Assembly (NCBI RefSeq): GCF_000685215.1
Contig: NZ_ARYJ01000016.1
Location: 1 to 56,161, forward strand
DNA from: Hyphomonas jannaschiana VP2
GTDB lineage: Bacteria; Pseudomonadota; Alphaproteobacteria; Caulobacterales; Hyphomonadaceae
Direction: 5' to 3'
Length of the DNA stretch: 56,161 nucleotides
The translations under genes and the position numbers were made by a program. The notes under the pieces were generated by a model. The model saw only the letters and a program-made list of their open reading frames with translations, was not told the DNA's origin and did not search any database. Positions 49,147 to 56,161 of the stretch are shown here, piece by piece (position 1 is the first letter of the stretch; every line of letters begins with the position of its first letter).

Positions 49147-50238
49147 TCAGGCGGCTGCGCTGGCGGATTTCTTGTCCGTCACACCGGAGGCAGGCGGCGG
49201 CGTGCCATCTGATGGGCGGTAGTCCTGTCCTTGTTGATCTGCCAGGCGGGCGCCGACGAATTTCAGCAATGGCATCAGGAGGAGCGACCCGGCCTGTTGC
49301 ACCTTGTAGCTGTGTCCCACGAAGGGGATCTTCCGGATCAGCGGCTTGGCGACGCCTTCGCGATAGCGCCAGCCGGTCAGTTTCAGGTAGCGGTCGAAAT
49401 AGGGATCATTCTCCAGTTTCCACTTTTTCTGGAAGTGGCTGAGGCTCTGTCGCTGCCACTTGGGGGACCAGCGCAGCAGGAAGAAGGCCCGGTCCATCGG
49501 CTCGACCGGATGAACGCGGCTCGGCACGCAGAAGGTCACAACAGAGGTCGGCTCCAGCATGATCCGGCCGCCCTTGCTCCAGACATTGACGCTGAAGTCC
49601 ACATGATCCTTGGAGCAGGGCATGTTCTCGTCGAACTCGCCCAGCCATTCGAAGGCGTCCCGGCGCACGAGGAAACAGTGAACTTCCGTGACCTGCGTTT
49701 CGGTGCGGGAAAGCTCCACATCGCCGACCTGTTCGCCCTGATGCCAGAGATGGCTGTCGGACAGGCGGCGCTGGTCTTCGGTCCCATTGAAGAAGGCATC
49801 CATGTCGTCTGTGAAATTGCCGCCAGCCTGGTGAATTTCCGTATGAAGCGGCGTGCCCTGGCAGATCAGGGGCTGAACCACTTCGGCGCCGGTTTCCTCG
49901 GCGCATTTCACGAGGTTTGCCAGCCAGCCGCCGGTGACGAGCACATCATTCTCGCAATAAACGACATAAGGCGTGGCCGACAGGCGCAGGCCGATATTAC
50001 GGGCCTGGCAGGGGGCCAGGAAATGGTCATAGCGCAGATAGCGGAAGCCGTTTTTCTCGCAGACGGCGCGGATTTCTTCTGCAACATGTTTCGGGCTGCC
50101 ACCATCTACATAGATAAGCTCATAGGGGCGGGCTGTCACCTCGGCGATCTCGTTCAGTGCCCGGACGGCCATGCTGAACCGGTCGCGCGCGGTCATGATG
50201 ATGGTGGCCTTGGCGTCGGTGGTCATTGCTTCAGTCAT
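49147..50238 (-). CDS. Family 2 glycosyltransferase
   Basis: A 363-residue GT-A enzyme. The N-terminal nucleotide-sugar part has ATIIMTARDRFSMAVRALNE and YVDGGSP, and the metal motif region is VYCENDVLVTGGW, with ENDV in place of DxD. The segment DENMPCSKDHVDFSVNVW is typical. It lacks membrane helices and would add a sugar in the cytosol to a surface glycan. The start is 1 base after the stop of the GT4 gene; a second ATG is at 50226. Confidence 0.88.
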   Translation of the reverse strand: MTEAMTTDAKATIIMTARDRFSMAVRALNEIAEVTARPYELIYVDGGSPKHVAEEIRAVCEKNGFRYLRYDHFLAPCQARNIGLRLSATPYVVYCENDVLVTGGWLANLVKCAEETGAEVVQPLICQGTPLHTEIHQAGGNFTDDMDAFFNGTEDQRRLSDSHLWHQGEQVGDVELSRTETQVTEVHCFLVRRDAFEWLGEFDENMPCSKDHVDFSVNVWSKGGRIMLEPTSVVTFCVPSRVHPVEPMDRAFFLLRWSPKWQRQSLSHFQKKWKLENDPYFDRYLKLTGWRYREGVAKPLIRKIPFVGHSYKVQQAGSLLLMPLLKFVGARLADQQGQDYRPSDGTPPPASGVTDKKSASAAA

Positions 50239-50239
50239 A

Positions 50240-51517
50240 TCAGGCTACTTTCCTTGAAGGGCGGGTAGGGTTTTCGGGGGAGGGGGCTGCCAGAATGGCA
50301 GTATAGATGTCGATCAGGTCTTCCGTCGTGCGCGGCAGCGCGTAGGTATTTTCAACGACAGCGCGGGCGGCCTTCAGCATTTGTGGCCAGTTGCCCTGAA
50401 GGCTGAGGATGCGGTGAACGGCCTGTTCGAGCGCGTCGATACTGCCTTCCTCGCAAAGCAGGCCCGTTTCTCCGTCAAGCACCAGTTCGGAAATGCCGCC
50501 ATGGCGGGTGCCGATGACCGGGCGCCCGATGGCCATGGCTTCCTTCAGCGTGTTGACGGGGCCGTCCTGGCTGCCTTTGGAACAGGTCATGGAAGGCGCA
50601 ATGAATACATCGCAGTGGCGGATGAAGTCTGCGATCTCGGTATGGCTCCGGGCGCCGTGGAACGTGACGCAGCCGCCAAGCCCGCAGTCCTGCGCAAGCT
50701 GCTCGAGATCGGTCCGCAACGGGCCGTCGCCGACGATGTCGACATGGACCCGGCGCCCTGAGGCGCGGGCAAAACGTGAGAGGGCCGGCAGGGCAATATG
50801 AAAGCCTTTGCGCTCGATGAGGCGCCCCACCATCAGGAAACGCATGTCGCCTGACGGCGCTTCCTCGATTGGCTGGAACGGAAAACTTTCCAGCCGCATG
50901 CCTGACCCCACCACGCTGATCCGGTCTTCCGGGCATCCGATGGCGATGGCGCGCTGGCGGAAATAGTCGGAGTTCGAGATGAACGCATCGGCTTCCGGCC
51001 ATATGTGATCGTAGAGATGTTCTCCGTGCAGGGTCACCAGTTCCGAAATGTCATAGCCCCGGAAGTTCACAACGAGGTGACCGGAGAGGAATCCGGCGCG
51101 GCGGTGCTTTATCACATGCTCCGCAAGCGGAGCGAACTGGCAATGAATGATGTCATAGGCGCCATCGGCAGGCATTTGCGATGCCTGGTAAAAGGCGGAG
51201 AGATCCATGAAGGTGCGCCGGTAGATGCCGGGCCTGATCCGAGCCAGGCCAGAGACTCCATGTTGACCAACGAGACGTCCAAGCGCAGCGGGCAAGCCTT
51301 TCCAGCGCCCGGCGGATGTGTCCGGCCAGCGCATGTTGGTTGTCGACTGTTCCAGCTGAAGAGGTTCCGCTTCCGGAACTGACAGGCCGGTCGCATCAAC
51401 ATTGCCAATACCGTAAATGTCGACACTGTGCCCGGCTTCGATCAGGGCGGCCGCACTGTTCACGATGAAGGCTTCCGACATCATCGGAAACGCGTTGGTA
51501 AAGAACGCAATCTTCAT
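50240..51517 (-). CDS. Family 4 glycosyltransferase
   Basis: A 425-residue GT-B enzyme. The N-terminal domain opens MKIAFFTNAFPMMSEAFIVN, as in colanic-acid-type GTs. The donor domain has LMVGRLIERKGFHIALPAL, IVGDGPLRTDL and the E-x7-E region SQDGPVNTLKEAMAIGRPV. It transfers a sugar in cell-surface glycan assembly. The start at 51517 follows AGGAGG. It is followed by the GT2 gene 1 base on. Confidence 0.92.
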   Translation of the reverse strand: MKIAFFTNAFPMMSEAFIVNSAAALIEAGHSVDIYGIGNVDATGLSVPEAEPLQLEQSTTNMRWPDTSAGRWKGLPAALGRLVGQHGVSGLARIRPGIYRRTFMDLSAFYQASQMPADGAYDIIHCQFAPLAEHVIKHRRAGFLSGHLVVNFRGYDISELVTLHGEHLYDHIWPEADAFISNSDYFRQRAIAIGCPEDRISVVGSGMRLESFPFQPIEEAPSGDMRFLMVGRLIERKGFHIALPALSRFARASGRRVHVDIVGDGPLRTDLEQLAQDCGLGGCVTFHGARSHTEIADFIRHCDVFIAPSMTCSKGSQDGPVNTLKEAMAIGRPVIGTRHGGISELVLDGETGLLCEEGSIDALEQAVHRILSLQGNWPQMLKAARAVVENTYALPRTTEDLIDIYTAILAAPSPENPTRPSRKVA

Positions 51518-51707
51518 TCCGCCTCCTCTCAATTGGAATTCGGTCACCTTGGGGTAGGGCCTGCTGATTTTTTGCCGTCTTCTGGCATGCGGGTTGCAGG
51601 TTCGGCGCTATGTGACGAAGCCAATTTGTGCCTAAACTCAAGCAAGACCAATGCCAGTCGACAACCGCTTGAGTCAGGGGACACTCGATCGACCAGAAGG
51701 AAGATGC

Positions 51708-52886
51708 ATGCCTGCCAATTCGGTTACTGTGCTGATCCCCACGTTTAACAGGGCGCATCTTCTCGTGGAGACGCTGGACTCAATTCTGGCTCAGACGCGG
51801 CGGCCTGACGAGATCATCGTGATCAATGACGGCTCCACCGATGACACGCTGGCGAGGCTTGAGCCTTACCGGGACGACATCAAAATCCTGAATCAGGACA
51901 ATGCAGGAAAGTCGGCGGCGCTGAACAAGGCGCTCAGCGTCGCGAAAGGGGACCTGATCTGGGTTTTCGACGATGACGATATTGCTGAGCCCGATGCCCT
52001 GGAAACCCTGCTTGGCCTTCTGAAGGCCAATCCGGATGCCGATTTTGCCTATGGCCGCCACGACCGGTTCGAAGTCCGCCCGGATGGCCGGGTGAAGTGG
52101 AGAGACACAGGCTATTGGCGCGAAAGCCCGCCGGAAGACTTCCTGTTTGAATCGCTCCTCGACATGTTTGCCCATCAGCCTGCCATGCTGGTGCGCAAGT
52201 CGCTTTACCTCAAAGCAGGGGCGTTCGACGAATCCCTCGTCCGGTCTCAGGACTATGACATGCTGCTGCGCCTGGCGCGCCATGGCCGTCCGGTCCCGAC
52301 AGAACAGGTCCTGTTCCACCAGCGCCAGCATGATCTTCCGCGCGGTACGGCCGCGAAAGTGGTTGAAGCCGCAGAACGAGATGCCGTCTGGCAGCGATAT
52401 GACCGCCGGATCTTCGGGATCACCTATCAGGCCTTGCCGCTCGGCAAATACCTGCCGGCCGATTGCTCACTGACCGAGCCGGGCATGACCCGCCGGGCTC
52501 TGATCCGGCGCGGCATCGTGATGGCTCGCAAGAATTTCTGGAAAAAAGCCGGAGAAGATTTCAGCCGGGCGGCCCGCATCTCAGACCGGCCGCTGACCCG
52601 CGAAGAGACAGCGGACCTGCGCAAGACCTTCATGATGAAATACGGGTGTGACGAATGCCTGATGGATGCGGACGTGCAGGCCCTGTTCTTTGAAATCAAG
52701 CATGCCTCTCCGGTTGGCGCGCAGATGGCCCGCGCCGCTGCCCGGGCCATGGTTTGGCGGGTCCGCCTTGCCCTGCAGAATGGGAAACCTTTCCTCGCGT
52801 TCAGGCTTGCTTCACTCGTTGGCCGTTTGACTGTCCCGAGCAAAAATGTTTCCCGGGAGGTTCCGTCCTCCTTCGTCAGAAGGTAG
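51708..52886 (+). CDS. Family 2 glycosyltransferase
   Basis: A 392-residue GT-A enzyme. VTVLIPTFNRAHLLVETLDS, the VINDGSTDDT box, the NAGKSAALNKAL segment and the metal motif FDDDD near residue 87 are all clear. Residues about 180-190 have SQDYDMLLRL, the usual acceptor-side motif. The C-terminal 150 residues are extra and helical. The start at 51708 follows AGAAGGA. The flippase starts 23 bases after its stop, in one unit. Confidence 0.93.
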   Translation: MPANSVTVLIPTFNRAHLLVETLDSILAQTRRPDEIIVINDGSTDDTLARLEPYRDDIKILNQDNAGKSAALNKALSVAKGDLIWVFDDDDIAEPDALETLLGLLKANPDADFAYGRHDRFEVRPDGRVKWRDTGYWRESPPEDFLFESLLDMFAHQPAMLVRKSLYLKAGAFDESLVRSQDYDMLLRLARHGRPVPTEQVLFHQRQHDLPRGTAAKVVEAAERDAVWQRYDRRIFGITYQALPLGKYLPADCSLTEPGMTRRALIRRGIVMARKNFWKKAGEDFSRAARISDRPLTREETADLRKTFMMKYGCDECLMDADVQALFFEIKHASPVGAQMARAAARAMVWRVRLALQNGKPFLAFRLASLVGRLTVPSKNVSREVPSSFVRR

Positions 52887-52909
52887 CCGGTCCCGGCGCG
52901 GAGTTTCCC

Positions 52910-54415
52910 ATGGCACCCAACCTGCTTCGAAAGGCTGGACAGGCGGTCGCGCTGAACGCGATTGCGAACTGGACCACGCTGATCGGCTCGTTCCTGTCGA
53001 TTGTCATCATTGCCCGGATTCTGACACCGGAAGACTATGGCGTGTTCGTCATGGCATTGATGGTGGTGATGCTGCCGGAGGTGATCGCCTCGGGCACACT
53101 GGGCGATTCCCTTGTCCAGAGGAAAGACTTGCGCCCGGGGCACATCAATTCGGTTTTCCTGCAGTCGATGACGCTTTCCATCGCGGCCTGGGGACTGCTG
53201 GTACTGCTGGCACCCTGGATCGCGCACGCATTCGGTGAACCGTCGGTCGCGCCCGTCCTGATCGTGACCGGCGCCATCTTGCCGATCGGCGCGGTGATGT
53301 CTGTGCCGGCCGCCATTCTGCAGCGTGATTTGCGATACAAGGAAATCACGGTCATCGACATTCTGGGCACCGTGACAGCAGCGATTGTCGGAATCATCCT
53401 GGCCCTGATGTGGCGGAATGAATGGGCGCTGGTCGGGATGGAACTGTCCCGCCGCATCGTGCGGGTTTTCGGTTTTCTCTATTTCGCGAAATGGGTGCCC
53501 AATACGCGTTCCAGCTGGCCGGACTTTCTCGAACTGATCCGGTTCAATCTGGCCAATGGCGCGTCCAAGGTTCTGCAGACATTCGACCAGATGCTGCCAA
53601 AGACATTGATCGGCATGACGCTCGGCTCGCATGCGGTCGGGGTGTTCAATCTGCCGGAACGGCTCTTTCAGCAGGCCAACCAGGCGCTGATCGCGCCTTT
53701 CGCTGCCGTGGCTATGCCGGTCGCATCGGCCATGCAGGACAATCGCGAGACGCTTCATCAGGCGATGGACAGTGCCATCCGCATGTCGGCGCTGCTCGCC
53801 TATCCGACTTTCATGGGCGCCTTTGTCGTGGCGCCGGTCGCGATCCCGGTTGTCTTCGGCGAGCAGTGGGCGCCGAGTGTGCCGATCTTCCAGATCTATA
53901 TGGTCATTGGCCTGCGCGCGCCGATCACGGCGATCATTCTCGGCGTGTTCCGCGGCGTGGGGCGGCCGGATGTGGTGGCCTGGATCACGCTGACTTCGAT
54001 CATTGCGACCTCCATTCTGCTCGCCTTCACTTATCAGTATGGCATCGTGGCCATCGCGCTGGGCCTGCTGGCCAAGCAGGTGATCACCTTCGTGCTGAGT
54101 ACCTGGATGATCCAGCGCGTGGTCGGGTTCACGGTCATTCGCCAGCTGCTTGCAGGCTCTGCGGCCTTCTTTGCCTCCTGTGTCATGGGGCTTGCCGTTT
54201 GGCTGTTCATGGATTTCGTGCCGGATCTCGCCCATCCGCTGCTCCATGTGGTTGCCACAATCGTGCTGGGGGCGCTGATCTATCCGGTGGCTCTGTACTT
54301 CTTCATGCCCCGCCTTGGCCGTCACATACTGAGAGCGGTGCGCATTCTCCTGTCGGGCCAGCCGCGCGAGGCGCTCAAAACAGTCCGGGGCGCCCTGACG
54401 GAGCAGGGGATCTGA
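52910..54415 (+). CDS. Wzx-type polysaccharide flippase (MOP superfamily)
   Basis: A 501-residue membrane protein with 12 to 14 helices. The N-terminal NWTTLIGSFLSIVIIARILTP and DYGVFVMAL are the PST/Wzx mark, and Polysaccharide-synthesis domains cover the rest. It would move lipid-linked sugar repeats across the inner membrane. The start at 52910 gives the standard opening. It forms a unit with the upstream GT2. No wzy polymerase is seen in the window. Confidence 0.92.
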   Translation: MAPNLLRKAGQAVALNAIANWTTLIGSFLSIVIIARILTPEDYGVFVMALMVVMLPEVIASGTLGDSLVQRKDLRPGHINSVFLQSMTLSIAAWGLLVLLAPWIAHAFGEPSVAPVLIVTGAILPIGAVMSVPAAILQRDLRYKEITVIDILGTVTAAIVGIILALMWRNEWALVGMELSRRIVRVFGFLYFAKWVPNTRSSWPDFLELIRFNLANGASKVLQTFDQMLPKTLIGMTLGSHAVGVFNLPERLFQQANQALIAPFAAVAMPVASAMQDNRETLHQAMDSAIRMSALLAYPTFMGAFVVAPVAIPVVFGEQWAPSVPIFQIYMVIGLRAPITAIILGVFRGVGRPDVVAWITLTSIIATSILLAFTYQYGIVAIALGLLAKQVITFVLSTWMIQRVVGFTVIRQLLAGSAAFFASCVMGLAVWLFMDFVPDLAHPLLHVVATIVLGALIYPVALYFFMPRLGRHILRAVRILLSGQPREALKTVRGALTEQGI

Positions 54416-54467
54416 TCGACGCGCTCGGGTCGCCCTGTAGTCAGGTGCCTGTCCGGATTGGAGAAAC

Positions 54468-54544
54468 TGGCGCACCCAAGAGGATTCGAACCTCTGACCT
54501 CTGCCTTCGGAGGGCAGCGCTCTATCCAGCTGAGCTATGGGTGC
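54468..54544 (-). tRNA. tRNA-Arg (anticodon CCG)
   Basis: A full 77-base cloverleaf on the minus strand with acceptor GCACCCA paired with TGGGTGC, discriminator G and encoded CCA. The anticodon loop CTCCGAA gives CCG, which reads CGG. The T-loop is GGTTCGAATCC. I see no integration at its 3' side. Confidence 0.97.
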
Positions 54545-54685
54545 CAAGCCGAGGCCGGTGAATAAGACAAGCTGGCGCACAGTGCAATGGCGCAGTGCCG
54601 CTGGCGGTGGCTGCAGTTGCGGTGCTTCCCCGGCGGGGAGGGCCGGTCTAGGGTGCCGGCAGTCTGGCAGAAGAGGTTTTTCTCC

Positions 54686-55684
54686 ATGAAACAAGCGGGT
54701 TGGGCGGCATTTGCCGCCGCGGCGATGATGCTGGTTCTGGCCGCGTGCGGTGGCGGCGGTACGGTCGAGGACAAGCCGGACCTTTCCCCGGAAGCCGAGC
54801 GCGCCGCGCGGATGGCCGAGCAGGAAGCGCTTTACGAGGCCGCCCTTGCCGCTGCCGAGGCGAGCCATGGCGCGGGCGAACCGGCCGTCTGGACGCTGGC
54901 CGATGAGGACACGACCATCTACATCATGGGCACGGTCCACCTCCTGCGCCCGGATCTCGACTGGCGGTCCGACGAGATCGACACGGCCCTGGCCGAAGCC
55001 GGCACGCTGGTCTTCGAGGCGGACGTCTCGAGCCAGGAAGCCGCCCGCGAAATGATGCAATTCATCAGCACCCACGCCGTCTTCACCGATGGCCGCCAGC
55101 TGACCAGCCTTCTGGACACGTCCGAGCAGGCCGAACTTCAGGCCGCGCTCGATTATCTCGATTACCCTCTCGGCGCGATGCAGACGTTCCGGCCCTGGTA
55201 TGCGGCGGTGAATTTGTCGGTCCTTCAGATGAAGAAGGACGGGTTCGATCCCTCTGCCGGGGTGGAGCAGGTTCTGGAACGGGAAGGCAAGGCCGCCGGC
55301 AAGGATTTCGCCTATCTCGAAACCATCGAGGAACAGCTTGGCCGCTTCGCCAATCTCCCGGACGATGAGCAGGTCGACTTCCTGATCTCTTCTGCCGAGT
55401 CGGTGGAGGAGGGGAGCGAAATGCTCGATGTTCTGGTCAGCGAATGGGAGGATGGCGATGTCGCCGGCCTCGCTGCGCTGATGTCCAATCCGGACATGAT
55501 GGGCTCGCAGGCGGTGTATGACGCGCTTCTGAAGGAACGCAACCAGGACTGGGTGCCGAAGATCGAGGCCATGCTGGACGCGCCGGGCACGGTGCTGGTC
55601 GCCGTCGGTGCAGGGCACCTGGCCGGCGAAGACAGCGTGATCGCACTCCTCCGCGCCGAAGGCCATGAGGTCGAAGGCCCGTAA
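54686..55684 (+). CDS. TraB/GumN-family lipoprotein
   Basis: A 332-residue protein of the TraB/PrgY/GumN family. The lipobox LAAC near residue 21 predicts lipidation. The family motifs are IYIMGTVHLL (GTxH) near residue 80 and the late VAVGAGHLAGEDSV with GxxH. These resemble metal-protease active sites, although activity is proven for few members. An Ala-rich helix joins the Cys to the domain. The start at 54686 gives the signal peptide. Confidence 0.9.
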   Translation: MKQAGWAAFAAAAMMLVLAACGGGGTVEDKPDLSPEAERAARMAEQEALYEAALAAAEASHGAGEPAVWTLADEDTTIYIMGTVHLLRPDLDWRSDEIDTALAEAGTLVFEADVSSQEAAREMMQFISTHAVFTDGRQLTSLLDTSEQAELQAALDYLDYPLGAMQTFRPWYAAVNLSVLQMKKDGFDPSAGVEQVLEREGKAAGKDFAYLETIEEQLGRFANLPDDEQVDFLISSAESVEEGSEMLDVLVSEWEDGDVAGLAALMSNPDMMGSQAVYDALLKERNQDWVPKIEAMLDAPGTVLVAVGAGHLAGEDSVIALLRAEGHEVEGP

Positions 55685-55753
55685 GCCCCAGTACGTGCGA
55701 CGCCCGTGAAGGCGCTTGGTGTGTGGGCTGAGTTTTCGGGGTATGGGGCTGCG

Positions 55754-56143
55754 TCAGGTTTCCGGCAGGGGGAGGTGTAAGCCCCTCGCCTGTAGGCTTG
55801 TGAGGGCAAGCGGACGCCCTGCGTTCGGCCGGGCAAGGGTTGGGCAGAGGGGCAGCACACGGAGATATTCGGGCGTGGCTGCACGGCCATCGCACGCGGC
55901 GGCGAGGCGGTTTGAGGTATGGGTCGCGGGCTGCAGATGCGGCCGCTCTTTTTTCTGCCCCGGCATCCACTCGATGCTGACCAGATAGACGCGAAGATTA
56001 TCTGTCACGCTCCAGCGATACACCACGCCGCGCCCATAGGCGGCCCGTATCTGCGCGCGCAGCATCAGCACCTGGACCCAGATGATGGGCCAGAGGAAGG
56101 CGAGCTGCGGCGGGAAGTGCGAGGGTGGGTGCAAGAGTGACAT
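55754..56143 (-). CDS. Hypothetical protein, possible membrane segment
   Basis: A 129-residue frame that looks coding in its first 70 residues: a hydrophobic stretch LAFLWPIIWVQVLML (residues about 15-29), then RAQIRAAYGRGVVYRWSVTD and VYLVSIEWMPGQ. The C-terminal half is Pro/Arg-rich and less convincing, so the true end could be altered by a frameshift. No family is recognised. The gene lies at the window edge and no promoter is seen. Confidence 0.5.
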   Translation of the reverse strand: MSLLHPPSHFPPQLAFLWPIIWVQVLMLRAQIRAAYGRGVVYRWSVTDNLRVYLVSIEWMPGQKKERPHLQPATHTSNRLAAACDGRAATPEYLRVLPLCPTLARPNAGRPLALTSLQARGLHLPLPET

Positions 56144-56161
56144 GGGCCGGACTATACGTCA

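Noticed and set aside
54468..54544. A second integration site at tRNA-Arg(CCG)
   Set aside because: No repeat of its 3' end and no integrase gene occur on the 3' side within the window.
53422..54561. A frame ending in [20 protein letters not shown]
   Set aside because: This ending is the familiar translation of a tRNA-Arg antisense region, and the rest overlaps the flippase in another frame.
52427..55666. A 1079-codon open frame on the minus strand
   Set aside because: It runs antisense through a GT2, a flippase, a tRNA and a TraB gene. High-GC third positions make such mirror frames, and the translation is His/Arg/Asp-rich without domains.

Overview
The window is chromosomal DNA of a GC-rich alphaproteobacterium, most likely of the Hyphomonadaceae or a close relative. 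This is inferred from the hrcA-grpE pair near rph, rdgB and hemW, an IalB-type periplasmic protein, a flavin-dependent tryptophan-halogenase homologue, and codon use. No 16S rRNA is present, so the placement is tentative.

Layout. (1) 1-3 kb: small secreted or unknown proteins, a metal-binding YkgJ-type protein, an exported tail-collar-domain protein, SlyX and two palindromic intergenic elements. (2) 3-7.5 kb: a leftward thiamin locus. A TPP riboswitch precedes a hotdog-like protein, a DUF1801 protein and thiC, overlapping by four bases at each junction. An AT-rich AAA ATPase gene follows 37 bases after thiC. (3) 7.6-24.3 kb: mostly single metabolic and housekeeping genes (arylamine N-acetyltransferase, SDR, GNAT, ArsC-like, PadR regulator with its operators, halogenase homologue, rlmN, OmpA-type lipoprotein, acyltransferase, TrmH-like methyltransferase, isoaspartyl peptidase, quinone oxidoreductase, prolyl aminopeptidase). 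(4) 24.3-39.6 kb: stress and core genes: dnaK behind a strong sigma-32-like promoter, grpE, hrcA, an SdpR/SdpI pair, fhs, rph, a three-gene DUF2975-XRE-LRAT unit, rdgB-hemW, tdk, ggt and a P1 peptidase, then a trypsin-like protease at 39.6-40.6 kb.

(5) 40.7-49.1 kb: a genomic island in the 3' end of a tRNA-Arg(ACG) gene, bounded by an exact 18-bp direct repeat of that tRNA end. It carries a serine-recombinase remnant, broken IS3-family genes, a 1582-residue secreted RHS-repeat protein with a Cys/His-rich C-terminal toxin-like domain, an immunity-type ORF one base downstream, and a decayed unknown gene. It is visibly AT-richer than the flanks. (6) 49.1-54.4 kb: surface-polysaccharide genes (three glycosyltransferases and a Wzx-type flippase), then tRNA-Arg(CCG), a TraB/GumN lipoprotein and a partly supported small gene at the window end.

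The least explained parts are the RHS toxin/immunity island, the TPP-riboswitch operon with two uncharacterised leading genes, the AT-rich ATPase and the LRAT-family operon.
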